Positions 1 through 8,659 of a stretch of DNA of 64,000 bases are shown here, piece after piece. The notes below the pieces were generated by a model. That model worked only from the letters and a program-made list of their open reading frames with translations. It did no database searches and was not told the DNA's origin. The position numbers and the translations under genes were made by a program. The stretch's first letter is position 1, and every line of letters begins with the position of its first letter. Source of the stretch: Actinomadura sp. HBU206391 (GTDB lineage: Bacteria; Actinomycetota; Actinomycetes; Streptosporangiales; Streptosporangiaceae); the NCBI RefSeq assembly GCF_014323665.1, contig NZ_JABVEB010000009.1, positions 1-64,000 on the forward strand, written 5' to 3'.

Positions 1-191
1 CCAGCCTAGGCGCTCGCCCGCCTCGCGGATAGACCATGAACCGACCGACCGCGGGCGGCCTGCCATCGGCGACTCCGCGGTGGCCCCCGAACGCCGTCGA
101 CGGCGAGTAGCGCCCGCGCGACGGGGGAACTCTTCTAGGGTCGACCTGCCCGTCTTGACGGCGGTCCCCCCGTGCCCCTGAGGAGGCGGCG
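1..191. other. Upstream region of the first gene
   Basis: No convincing gene is visible here; a 24-codon frame at 36-110 looks like chance. The only clear signal is a strong ribosome binding site (GAGGAGG, 181-187) serving the ATG at 192. I could not identify a convincing -35/-10 pair. Confidence 0.4.
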
Positions 192-755
192 ATGACCGAC
201 ACACCAGAACCCGGCCGACCCCACCACCCCCCCGGCCCCGGCGCAGGCCGGTCCGGCGGCCCCGAATCGTACGGACCGCCGCCGCGTCCGGCAGGCTCGG
301 GACCGGGTTCCAGGCCGGGTCCGGCACCGAGTCCAGGTCCGGGCCCGACGCCGGGTCCAGGGGCCGGTCCCGGTCCCGGTGCACCAGGGCCGAACCAGCC
401 ACCGCCCGGCTGGGTCCCACAGCCGAGATCCGCTGAACCCGAGTATTCACGCAAAGGCTTCTTCGGCGCACTCTTCGATCTCAGCTTCGATCACATGGTG
501 ACCATAAAGCTGATCCGGCTGGTATACGTTCTGGCCATCGGCTTCACCGGCATCACGGCACTGGCGATGCTCCTCCTCGCCTGGAGTTTCTCCGAGTGGA
601 ACGGCTTCCTCGCACTGCTGACCTTCGTCGCCACCCCGATTGTCTCGCTGTTCCAGATCGTCATCACGCGGATGATTCTGGAATTCGTGATAAATCAATT
701 CAAAATCACCGATGAACTTCGCAAGATCCGTGAGAGCGGCCGGCTGCGGTCTTGA
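192..755 (+). CDS. DUF4282 membrane protein with Pro/Gly-rich N-terminus
   Basis: 187 aa. The first ~85 residues are a low-complexity Pro/Gly-rich tail, probably disordered and cytoplasmic. The C-terminal half starts with a GFFGALFDLSFDH motif and continues with two hydrophobic segments (about residues 110-135 and 140-160) and a short charged tail, the layout of DUF4282 proteins. The ATG has a strong GAGGAGG site. A second DUF4282 gene at 8237-8659 has the same core motif (GFFGALFDFSFDN), so the two bracket the kinase/AAA+/radical SAM/FHA genes. Function is unknown. My inference is a membrane component or target of the locus. Family assignment is fairly sure, role is not. Confidence 0.82.
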   Translation: MTDTPEPGRPHHPPGPGAGRSGGPESYGPPPRPAGSGPGSRPGPAPSPGPGPTPGPGAGPGPGAPGPNQPPPGWVPQPRSAEPEYSRKGFFGALFDLSFDHMVTIKLIRLVYVLAIGFTGITALAMLLLAWSFSEWNGFLALLTFVATPIVSLFQIVITRMILEFVINQFKITDELRKIRESGRLRS

Positions 756-972
756 TCCCTGCCGGTCGATACAGCCGTTGCGTGCCCCTGATGCGCCGCC
801 CTTGACAGGGCTCCTCCCGGCATCGGCGAGGGCCGCGCGCGACGCGGTGGTCGGCCGACCCCTCCACGGAGAGGCGGCTCGCGATCGCCTGGCCGCTGAC
901 GCGTAGTCCGTGTCGCCGCTGCTCTGCGCACGTTAGGCTCGCGAGGGGCACGCGACAACAGGAGCAGGGGTA

Positions 973-3378
973 GTGGCCGAGTTCGAGGAGTCACCACGCC
1001 GGACGCAGCGGGACCCAGGGGTGACGCATGTCGACCGGCCCGCCGGCGAGACTCGGCGCGACCCGGCCGGCACCTCGAACGACCCCTTGCAGCCGGCCTT
1101 CCCGGCGACCACCTTCCGGGACGCGGAACCGGGCGGCGGACCGCTCGTGCGATTGCCCGGAACCCTCGCGCAGCGCTTCACTGTCGTCGGCGAACTTCCG
1201 GTTCAGGGTGCCGAGTCGGACCTGATGCTGGTGCGCGGCTCGGCGGCCGCCGACGCGGAGACCGAGTACGTGGTCAAGATATTCCGGCGCGGGTACGGCG
1301 CTGACCGCGAGGTATGGCGAAAGCTGCCCGAGCTCGGCTCCGCGAACGTGGTGCGGATCCTGGAGACGGGGCACGCGGACGGCCGGGACTACGAGGTCAT
1401 CGAATACGCTGCGGCGGGCAATCTGCGCTCCCTCATGGCGAGTGGTGTCTCCGTGACCGAGGTGCTGTCGCAACTCGCCGCGGGGCTGGACTGCCTGCAC
1501 CGTTCCGGCATCGTGCACCGCGACCTCAAGCCGGAGAATGTGCTGGTAGCAGATGTCCAGCCGTTGCGGCTGGTCATCACCGACTTCGGGCTGAGCAAGG
1601 CCATCGAGCAGAGCGTCGTGTTCGCGTCGTCATCGCGCACCCTCGCCTACGCCGCACCCGAGTCCCTGTCCGGCCAGGTCTCGCCGGCCCGGGACTGGTG
1701 GTCGCTGGGCATGATCGTGCGCGAGCTCGTGACCGGCCGCCCGCCGTTCCTCGGCATGAGCGAGACCGCTGTCGTCGACCATCTGGCGACCCGGCCGATC
1801 GGCGGCGAGGACATCACCGACCCCAGGCTGCGGCTGCTGTGCCAAGGCCTGCTGACCCGCGACCCGCGCCGGCGGTGGGGCGGCGCGGAGGTCGCCCAGT
1901 GGCTGGACGGCAGATCACCCGCCGTCGCCGAGGATCCGGTGCCCGAACGGCGGCTTCCGGCAGGGCCGGGACTCGCCTTCTCCGGGCGGCGCTACACCGA
2001 CCGTACGGAGCTGGCCAGGGCCCTTGTGGAGCAGTGGGACACCGCGGCACGGTACTTCTTCGGCCGCGGCGAGAGCGGCGAGGCATGGCGGTCGCTGCGC
2101 GACTGGCTCGGTTTTCTCCCGGACGACAGCCGTATCGAGCTGATCGACGCGCATCTCACAGAGGCGCTGCCGCCCGATGTGAAACTGCTGCATCTGGTGC
2201 GGTGGCTCGATCCGTCCCTGCCGCCGCACTTCCTGGGCCGCCGGGTCACGGCCGAGGACCTTCCCCGGCTCGCCGCGCTCGCGAACGACCCGACACATGC
2301 CGATCACCGTGTGGCGTGCGTCATCGGGCGCTCGCTCTGGCAGCACCGGCTGCTGCCGGCGCTGGCGGGCTTCGCCGACGCCGCCGACCTCACGGACATC
2401 GACGCCCGGTGGCGAGGCCGGGTGGACGCCTGGAACCAGTTGACCGGCTGGCTCCGGGAGCGGCTGCCCCCACAGGTCACCGCCCGGCTGCCCGACGCGG
2501 GCGCGCCCGGCCGAGACGACCCCCCGGTCGTGCTGCTGACGCTGCTCGCCCTCGCCGCGAGCCCGGCAGAGACCGGTCGCACGCTGGCCGATGCCGCCGC
2601 CCGCGCCCGCGCCTCCGTGCACGAGCCGGTGCCGTGGTATCGCTGGCTGGCCGATGGAGCCGGCGACGATCCGCTCCGCCTGCTCGCAGTGGTACGGGCG
2701 GCGCCGGACGCCGTCATCGAGGTCGAAGCGCGACGACGAGACCTGGAGGCGGCACAGCGGCGGATCGCCGACCGCCGGCGACATTGGGAGGAGGCCGAAC
2801 GGCGGCGCCTCGCCGGACGGCGTGCCGCCATCACCCGCGCCGTCCTCTGGTCTCTGCCCCTCATTCTCATCTGGTTCGGTGGCAGTTGGTTGGCGGTCCA
2901 GTTGGTGCACGGGCAGGGAGCGGGCAGCCAGAACATCACCGGTCAGCGCCACTCCACCACTGACCCGACCGCCCTCTTCTTCACGGTGGCCACGATCGCC
3001 TTCGTGGTGCAGTTGGCCGTTGAAGTGCTCATCGCATCACGACAGGGTCGCGATTATCTGGCTCTTGGACCTTGGTCGGTGCTGGCCAAGACCCTTGGCG
3101 CGACAGGCCGCGGCCTTTCTCAGGCCTCTCATTCGATGTCAGGCACCGTACAGCGAACCGGCCGCCGCGGATGCGGCATGGTATTGCTCTTGGGGCTTGT
3201 GCCCGTGCTCTTGATCGCTGTCCTCCTCACCGCCCTGCTCTCACTGCTATGGCTGATGTGGCTGCTCGTCCTAGTGGCCGTTCCCCTCGGCCATGTAGTC
3301 AGCGCCGGGATCCGGCACGGGAAATGGAACCAGTCGCATGAACAGGCCAGACGAGAAACCCTGGGGGCGGCGACGTGA
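973..3378 (+). CDS. Membrane-anchored Ser/Thr protein kinase
   Basis: 801 aa with a GTG start behind AGGAGCAGGGG. The kinase domain spans about residues 68-310: ATP lysine in VVK (K102), catalytic HRDLKPEN (182-189), DFG (204-206) and an APE-type segment. The Gly-rich loop is degenerate (VQGAESDL instead of GxGxxG). A helical middle region of unknown fold follows (about 340-620). The C-terminus has several hydrophobic segments: a pair near 640-700 and a long block near 735-780. There is no PASTA or other standard sensor domain. The stop overlaps the next gene as GTGA, so the two are translationally coupled. The FHA protein at 7255 is a natural reader of its phosphothreonines (inference). Confidence 0.88.
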   Translation: MAEFEESPRRTQRDPGVTHVDRPAGETRRDPAGTSNDPLQPAFPATTFRDAEPGGGPLVRLPGTLAQRFTVVGELPVQGAESDLMLVRGSAAADAETEYVVKIFRRGYGADREVWRKLPELGSANVVRILETGHADGRDYEVIEYAAAGNLRSLMASGVSVTEVLSQLAAGLDCLHRSGIVHRDLKPENVLVADVQPLRLVITDFGLSKAIEQSVVFASSSRTLAYAAPESLSGQVSPARDWWSLGMIVRELVTGRPPFLGMSETAVVDHLATRPIGGEDITDPRLRLLCQGLLTRDPRRRWGGAEVAQWLDGRSPAVAEDPVPERRLPAGPGLAFSGRRYTDRTELARALVEQWDTAARYFFGRGESGEAWRSLRDWLGFLPDDSRIELIDAHLTEALPPDVKLLHLVRWLDPSLPPHFLGRRVTAEDLPRLAALANDPTHADHRVACVIGRSLWQHRLLPALAGFADAADLTDIDARWRGRVDAWNQLTGWLRERLPPQVTARLPDAGAPGRDDPPVVLLTLLALAASPAETGRTLADAAARARASVHEPVPWYRWLADGAGDDPLRLLAVVRAAPDAVIEVEARRRDLEAAQRRIADRRRHWEEAERRRLAGRRAAITRAVLWSLPLILIWFGGSWLAVQLVHGQGAGSQNITGQRHSTTDPTALFFTVATIAFVVQLAVEVLIASRQGRDYLALGPWSVLAKTLGATGRGLSQASHSMSGTVQRTGRRGCGMVLLLGLVPVLLIAVLLTALLSLLWLMWLLVLVAVPLGHVVSAGIRHGKWNQSHEQARRETLGAAT

Positions 3379-4538
3379 GCAGCGGTGTTGAGGCGGAGAT
3401 CGCACTGGACGCCGCGGTGGTGCTCAGCCTGGGGATGAATCGGGTGCTCGGAACGGCGGCGGGACTTGCCGCCGGCGGTGCCGGCACGCTCGCGGCGCTG
3501 GCCGAGGGCCGGGCGGAGGCCAGAGAGGCGGCGCTTCGCACGGCCGAGGACTACGAAAGGGCGGTGCGAGCGGTTCTCGATATCAACGCCCGGATCGCCG
3601 CGCTCGACGCCTCGCAGCACCGGGCCGGCGAGGCACACGATCTGCCGGCCGAGGTCGCGCTGCCCGCACCTCTCACACTGAGCGGCCAGCCCGCTGAGGA
3701 CCTCGCGACCTGGTGTGCCGCGACCGACGACGCGCTGAACGACGCTGAGCAGAAGATCTCGGCGAACATCGCCGCCGCCGTGGCCGGCCGGATCTTCGAC
3801 CTTCCGGCCGCCGCCCTGCACAGCGCGCTGCCGGAGGCCCGGCAGGGCGTGATCGCCGAACCGGCGACCGGCCGGAAGGAGCTCGCGCAGACCCTCGCCC
3901 GGGTGCTGAGCCGGGTGCTGCCCGACGCCGCCGAGGCGGATCACCGGCACATCGCCGAGGCCGCCGAGAGGCTGGTCGCCGCCCGTACGGCGGGAGAGGC
4001 GGAAGGACATCTCACCGAGGTTCGCCTCCGCGTACAGGCCGCGAACCTGCATGCCGAGGCGGTGCGCGCGGAGGACGAGCGGCTCGCGCAGGAGCGACAG
4101 GCCGCGGAGCAGGCCGAAGCCGAACGCCGCTATGTGGTCGACACGATCACAACGGCCTTCGGCGATCTGGGCTACGAGGTCGATACCGGATTCGAGACCA
4201 TGACCGCGCGGGACGGCACGATCGTGCTGACCAAGGGAGACTGGCCCGGGCACGCGGTGAAGATGCGAATCGATCCGGACGAGGCGACACTGCGGGCGGC
4301 CATGGTGCGGGACGGCGCGCCCCAGAGTGAAGAGGAACGTCGCGTCGACGCCGAGCGCGAACGCGAGTGGTGCGACGCCTTCGAGACGGCGAGAGCACGC
4401 CTGGCGGCCGCGGGCGTCCATTCGGACGTACGCTGGCGGATCGAACCCGGTGAGCGGCAACTGCCGAGCGCACCCGAGGCACACCGGCCCAGGGCTCGTC
4501 CCCGGCAGCGCGAACGGCAACGCGAACGGCCGCAGTGA
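3375..4538 (+). CDS. Coiled-coil protein of the kinase/AAA+ locus, unknown function
   Basis: 387 aa, GTG start overlapping the kinase stop. I do not recognise the family with confidence. The first 250 residues are Ala/Glu/Arg-rich and strongly helical, with a small hydrophobic patch near residues 20-45. The region around 225-250 (ERQAAEQAEAERR) is a clear coiled coil. A compact alpha/beta module of about 100 residues follows (YVVDTITTAFGDLGYEVDTG onwards), then an Arg/Pro-rich tail. The closing module vaguely recalls small domains such as DUF1257/DUF2997, but that is only an impression. Its place between kinase and AAA+ ATPase suggests an adaptor or scaffold (inference). Confidence 0.8.
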   Translation: MSSGVEAEIALDAAVVLSLGMNRVLGTAAGLAAGGAGTLAALAEGRAEAREAALRTAEDYERAVRAVLDINARIAALDASQHRAGEAHDLPAEVALPAPLTLSGQPAEDLATWCAATDDALNDAEQKISANIAAAVAGRIFDLPAAALHSALPEARQGVIAEPATGRKELAQTLARVLSRVLPDAAEADHRHIAEAAERLVAARTAGEAEGHLTEVRLRVQAANLHAEAVRAEDERLAQERQAAEQAEAERRYVVDTITTAFGDLGYEVDTGFETMTARDGTIVLTKGDWPGHAVKMRIDPDEATLRAAMVRDGAPQSEEERRVDAEREREWCDAFETARARLAAAGVHSDVRWRIEPGERQLPSAPEAHRPRARPRQRERQRERPQ

Positions 4539-4583
4539 CCGGGTGGGAGACGTCTTGACGACGAGCGACGACAGGAGCGAGCC

Positions 4584-6503
4584 ATGAACGCCGACCAGCC
4601 GACGTTGGGCGGGCGCCTGATGGGCTGGCCGCCCTTCATCCGGGAACTGGACGCCACGCTGTCGGTGCATTCGCAATATGTGCTGTCGGGGAACCTGCAC
4701 GACAGTTTTCTCGTGCCGGGGGCCGATGAACTGAGGCCCGCGCAACTGCTGCCGCTCCGCGACGTCCTCTGGGACGCGCTGCGTGCGAGCGGCTTCTCCG
4801 CGCTCCTCATGTACGACCCGGTGGACGGGCTGCGCGTCTATCCCGACGGCGACGACCCGCTGGCGGGCGAGGCCGCCGAGGCCGCGTCGAAGCTCCTCGG
4901 ACGGCGAGACGCCGATGAGAAGCCGTCGCTCGAGACGCTCGCCCAGCACCTCAGCGCAGTCGCCAGGCCGGCGGACAACGTCCGCGCCGCTTTCATCATC
5001 GACTACGCCTCCCGCATTCCCCGGTCGCCCACGGATCTGGAGCCGCACGAGCGCGACTTCTTCCGGTTCTGCGAGAAGCTGTCCCGTACGGCCGGCCCGG
5101 TGCGGGTCGAAGGCCCTCGCCCGAAGCCGCTGTACAACCCCGTTCTCTGGCTGGTGGAACGGCCCGGCGACCTGCCGCCCTGGCTCACCACGCACAACGA
5201 GAACATCCGCGAGATCACCGTGCCCCGGCCGCATCTCGGCGACCGGCAGGAGACCGCTCGCCTGCTCGCCCGCGCCTTCGGTGTGACGAACGCGTCGGCG
5301 GACCCGCGGGCGGCCGAGGCGTGTGACGCGTTCGCCGAGCAGGCGGACGGGCTGACCCTGCAGTCGATGATCGAAGTGACCCGGCTCGCCAAGGAACGGA
5401 ACGTCGAGCTCACCGATCTTCCTGATGCCGTTCGAACCTACAAGCTCGGGGTACTCGACAACCCGTGGAGCCGCGGCCATCTGCGCAGGCGGGTCCTCGA
5501 CGGCGAGAAGCGCGTGCCCGAGCGCGTCCTCGGCCAGCCCCAGGCCGTGACCAAGACGCTGGACATCCTCAAGCGCGCCGTGCTCGGCCTGTCCGGCGCC
5601 CAGGCCACGAAGTCCGGCAGCCGGCCGCGCGGTGTGCTTTTCTTCGCCGGGCCCACCGGTACCGGCAAGACCGAGCTCGCCAAGGCGGTCACGTCACTTG
5701 TCTTCGGAGACGAGTCGGCCTACCTGCGCTTCGACATGAGCGAGTTCTCCGCGGAACACGCCGGCGACCGGCTGATCGGCTCGCCGCCCGGTTACGTCGG
5801 GCACGAGGCCGGTGGAGAGCTCACCAACGCGGTGCGCGAAGACCCGTTCCGGGTGATCCTCTTCGACGAGATCGAGAAGGCGCACCCGAGGATCCTGGAC
5901 AAGTTCCTCCAGATCCTGGAGGACGGCCGGCTCACCGACGGCCGCGGCAACACCGTGCACTTCTCCGAATCGATCCTGATCTTCACCTCGAACCTCGGCA
6001 TGTACGTCGACGGTCAGCCGGCTGCCGGCGCGACCAGGCTCGACGGGTCCTTCACCGCGGGCCGGGTACAGAACGTCATTCCCGGCATGGCCTATGACGA
6101 GATCGAGCATCGGCTCAAGCAGGCGATCTCCGACCACTTCACCACCGTGCTGAACCGGCCCGAGCTGCTCAACCGGTTCGGCGACAACATCGTGATCTTC
6201 AACTTCATCGAGCAGCGGGCCGCCACTCAGATCTTCGACCTGCAGCTCGCCAACATCTGCCGCCGCGTCGCGGAGGAGCACCGGCTGACGTTGGCGCTCT
6301 CCGAGGACGTGCTCAGGACACTGCGTGAGTGGTGCACGAGCGAGCTGGACAAGGGCGGGCGCGGCATCGGCATGGCGCTGGAGTCCTATTTCATCAACCC
6401 GCTCGCCAGAGCGCTCTTCGACCGCGAGCTTTCCCCCGGAGAGCGGGTCACCGTCTCACGCATCCACCGGGAGGGCAGCATCGTCGGGTTGGAGGTGCGG
6501 TGA
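4584..6503 (+). CDS. ClpB/ClpC-type AAA+ ATPase with atypical N-terminus
   Basis: 639 aa, ATG with AGGAGC upstream. The C-terminal half is a Clp/Hsp100 D2-type AAA+ module: Walker A GPTGTGKTE (about 355-363), substrate pore loop GSPPGYVG (about 398-405), Walker B VILFDEIEKAH (about 420-430), an Arg-finger-like LLNRF and a small C-terminal subdomain containing GGRGIGM. The N-terminal 300 residues look like a decayed NTPase fold with no P-loop (AAFIIDYASRI resembles a Walker B strand). No Clp N-repeat domain or middle domain is seen. Family knowledge predicts an ATP-driven protein unfoldase or remodeller. The partner genes suggest phosphorylation-controlled action at the membrane (inference). 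Confidence 0.88.
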   Translation: MNADQPTLGGRLMGWPPFIRELDATLSVHSQYVLSGNLHDSFLVPGADELRPAQLLPLRDVLWDALRASGFSALLMYDPVDGLRVYPDGDDPLAGEAAEAASKLLGRRDADEKPSLETLAQHLSAVARPADNVRAAFIIDYASRIPRSPTDLEPHERDFFRFCEKLSRTAGPVRVEGPRPKPLYNPVLWLVERPGDLPPWLTTHNENIREITVPRPHLGDRQETARLLARAFGVTNASADPRAAEACDAFAEQADGLTLQSMIEVTRLAKERNVELTDLPDAVRTYKLGVLDNPWSRGHLRRRVLDGEKRVPERVLGQPQAVTKTLDILKRAVLGLSGAQATKSGSRPRGVLFFAGPTGTGKTELAKAVTSLVFGDESAYLRFDMSEFSAEHAGDRLIGSPPGYVGHEAGGELTNAVREDPFRVILFDEIEKAHPRILDKFLQILEDGRLTDGRGNTVHFSESILIFTSNLGMYVDGQPAAGATRLDGSFTAGRVQNVIPGMAYDEIEHRLKQAISDHFTTVLNRPELLNRFGDNIVIFNFIEQRAATQIFDLQLANICRRVAEEHRLTLALSEDVLRTLREWCTSELDKGGRGIGMALESYFINPLARALFDRELSPGERVTVSRIHREGSIVGLEVR

Positions 6504-7267
6504 CGTCCTCCGCGTCCTCCCCGCCTTCCGCGTCCTCTCCGTCCGCCTGCGCTTCTACTTCCTCGACTTCCGCTTCTGGCTCCGCACCGGCCGGTGCGAG
6601 CCTCCTGCTGGCGAAGGCCCACTATCCGGTGACGACGCTCGGGCCGGGCATCCGGGCGGGCATCTGGACCCAGGGCTGCACCATCCACTGTGCGGGCTGT
6701 CTGTCCCGGGACACATGGAGCGCCGATCCCCGAACGGCCGTACCGGTCGCAGCCGTCCTCGGCTGGCTGGAGTCGTTGCCGGGGCCCGTGGACGGTGTCA
6801 CGATCTCAGGCGGAGAACCGTTCGAACAGCCTGCCGCTCTCAGCGAGCTTCTGCGCGGCATAAGGACTTGGCGAGACACGACATCAACGGACATACTCGT
6901 GTATTCAGGACGAGTGTTCTCCCAGCTCGCACGCACCGCCGAGTCACGCGACATCCTGGGGCTGTGTGACGCTGTCGTCACGGGACCGTACGTCGACCGG
7001 CTCAATACCGGTTCTTCGCTGAGAGGTTCGACGAACCAGCAGATCGTTCCGCTGACCGCTTTGGGTCAGGCCAGGTATGGCCCCCCGGCAGGCGACCGCG
7101 AGTCTAATGGAGACGAGGGGCCGCGCGTGCAGGTGAGCGTGGATGAAGGAGTGGAAGGACGGCGCGTGTACTACATCGGAATCCCGCGACGAGGTGACAT
7201 GGCGCACCTGGAGCAGGCCATGGAGCGGGCCGGAGTGCACGCCGGGGATGTGTCATGGCGTCCCTGA
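6500..7267 (+). CDS. Short NrdG-like radical SAM / 4Fe-4S activase protein
   Basis: 255 aa. I place the start at GTG 6500, which overlaps the AAA+ stop (GTGA) and has GGAGG at 6491-6495. The first ~33 residues are a Ser/Ala-rich low-complexity tail. The core has CTIHCAGC (C60, C64, C67, spacing CX3CX2C) for the [4Fe-4S] cluster, and SGGEPFEQ, the GGE motif that contacts SAM. Length and motifs match the anaerobic ribonucleotide-reductase/pyruvate formate-lyase activase type. However, no glycyl radical enzyme is encoded in the window, so the substrate is unknown. A ~30-residue tail lies past the usual fold. Its 3' end overlaps the FHA gene by 13 nt. Confidence 0.86.
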   Translation: MTSSASSPPSASSPSACASTSSTSASGSAPAGASLLLAKAHYPVTTLGPGIRAGIWTQGCTIHCAGCLSRDTWSADPRTAVPVAAVLGWLESLPGPVDGVTISGGEPFEQPAALSELLRGIRTWRDTTSTDILVYSGRVFSQLARTAESRDILGLCDAVVTGPYVDRLNTGSSLRGSTNQQIVPLTALGQARYGPPAGDRESNGDEGPRVQVSVDEGVEGRRVYYIGIPRRGDMAHLEQAMERAGVHAGDVSWRP

Positions 7268-8103
7268 ACTGCCCCACCTGCGGAGCTCCGTTCGAGCCGG
7301 GAGACCTCATCTGCCTGGACTGCGGAGCCAACCTCGCGCGCGTCCGCGAGGTCTCGCGACGCCATCCACCGGCCCGGGAACAGCAGCCGCCGCAGCGCAC
7401 CTCCGCGCCGCCGCCCCAGCCTCCCGCGCAGGACCGGCAGCCTGCTCCGAACCCGCCCCCGGCCCGGAACCAATCGCCGCCCCCCGCACCGCACCGCCCA
7501 CAGCCACAGCGGCCGGCGCGTCCGTGGCCGCCGCAGGAGCCCGGCCCGCCGCCGCACATCCCGCCGGAGCAGCGTGGCGGGCCGGCACCGCGGTCGAGCG
7601 GGCATTCCGCACCTCCGCCACCGCCACCGGCCCGCCGTGAAGAGACGCTGATCCCGCCCGAGGACGAGCAGGGTCCCCAGCGTCCCGACCGGCAGCAGGA
7701 GACCACGGCCTTCATGTGCCCGCACTGTGAGTCTCCGCTGTCCAATCCCGGTGCCGCACAGTGCGAGACCTGTCTGCGCCCCCTCCGCCAGCAGGCGCCC
7801 GTACTCCGGTTGACCTTTGCCACCGGCGAGCTCAGGGTGGCGCTGGGTCAGCACCTCGTACTCGGCCGGGACGCCGGCCAATCGCCCGTCGCCGCGACGT
7901 TCACCCGGTACGACAACGTGTCGCGACGGCATTCCACGGTGTGGCTCGATCCGGCCGGCGCGGCCTGGGTCCGTGACGAACGTTCGACCAACGGCACCTT
8001 CGTCAACGACCAGCGGCTGCCACCCGGGTCCGAGGCGCCACTGCGCGATGGCGACTCGCTCCGGCTCGCCGCAGATGCAACCGGAACAGTCCATCTGAAC
8101 TGA
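7255..8103 (+). CDS. Double zinc-ribbon protein with C-terminal FHA domain
   Basis: 282 aa. There are three parts: an N-terminal zinc ribbon (CPTCGAPFEPGDLICLDCG, residues 5-23), a Pro/Gln-rich linker with a second ribbon (CPHCESPL...CETC, about 155-175), and a forkhead-associated domain (about 180-282). The FHA core shows LGRD, NVSRRHS and STNGTFVN, the standard residues for binding phosphothreonine peptides. The gene overlaps the radical SAM gene. By family knowledge FHA domains read Ser/Thr kinase output, so the kinase at 973 is the obvious partner. The ribbons may serve protein or nucleic-acid contacts. No membrane segment is seen, so a soluble adaptor is likely. Confidence 0.9.
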   Translation: MASLNCPTCGAPFEPGDLICLDCGANLARVREVSRRHPPAREQQPPQRTSAPPPQPPAQDRQPAPNPPPARNQSPPPAPHRPQPQRPARPWPPQEPGPPPHIPPEQRGGPAPRSSGHSAPPPPPPARREETLIPPEDEQGPQRPDRQQETTAFMCPHCESPLSNPGAAQCETCLRPLRQQAPVLRLTFATGELRVALGQHLVLGRDAGQSPVAATFTRYDNVSRRHSTVWLDPAGAAWVRDERSTNGTFVNDQRLPPGSEAPLRDGDSLRLAADATGTVHLN

Positions 8104-8159
8104 TACGCGTTATTAAATATCACTCTTTGTCAACATCCCGGCTTTGCCCAGGATGTCCA

Positions 8160-8188
8160 TTGATCCGTGAGCTAGGGTCTGCTTAGCT
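8160..8188 (+). promoter_or_regulatory. Candidate promoter for the second DUF4282 gene
   Basis: TTGATC (8160-8165) and TTAGCT (8183-8188) are separated by 17 nt in an unusually AT-rich gap. This would let the distal DUF4282 gene be transcribed apart from the upstream genes. It was found by eye only. Confidence 0.35.
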
Positions 8189-8236
8189 CCGCCCTCGAGC
8201 GGGCTACCCTCCGCGACATTCTTTCAGGAGACCACG

Positions 8237-8659
8237 TTGGCAACCCCTTATGGCCCTGGGCAGCAGGCCGGCTGGCCCCAGCAGCCTCAGCAGCAGCACT
8301 ACCAGCAGCCCTACCGGCCTCCGAGCGGGCGCCGCCTCGACAACGACAAGGGTTTCTTCGGGGCGCTCTTCGACTTCAGCTTCGACAACTTCATCGCGCC
8401 GAAGCTGGTCAAGTTCCTTTACGTGCTTTCGCTGATCCTCACCACCGTCTATGCGATCGCCCTACTGATCTACGCTCTGGTCTCCGTCGCCTCGGGGGAC
8501 AGTGCGCAGACCCTCGTGGGTCTGCTCTTCATCGTCCTCTCGCCGGTCATCTGGCTGATCGGCCTGATCGTCACGCGTCTTTATCTCGAGCTCGCCATCG
8601 TGATGTTCAAGATCAGCGATGACATCAAGGACATCCGCGACAACGGCGGAATACGCTGA
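8237..8659 (+). CDS. DUF4282 membrane protein, second copy
   Basis: 140 aa, TTG start with CAGGAG at 8225-8230. The first ~35 residues are Gln/Pro-rich (QQPQQQHYQQPY). The DUF4282 core follows (GFFGALFDFSFDN), then two hydrophobic segments (about 57-85 and 95-120) and a tail ending in DIKDIRDNG. The core is a clear paralogue of the protein at 192-755, with the same spacing and end, but with a shorter, different N-terminal tail. It lies 133 nt past the FHA gene and probably has its own promoter. Function is unknown. Membership in the kinase/AAA+/radical SAM locus is inferred from the paralogy. Confidence 0.84.
   Translation: MATPYGPGQQAGWPQQPQQQHYQQPYRPPSGRRLDNDKGFFGALFDFSFDNFIAPKLVKFLYVLSLILTTVYAIALLIYALVSVASGDSAQTLVGLLFIVLSPVIWLIGLIVTRLYLELAIVMFKISDDIKDIRDNGGIR

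Noticed and set aside
3129-5480. Long minus-strand frame (783 codons) opposite the coiled-coil and AAA+ genes
   Set aside because: It is an antisense shadow of three well-supported plus-strand genes; its Arg/Gly/Pro-rich composition is typical of high-GC antisense frames and no ribosome site or domain is visible.
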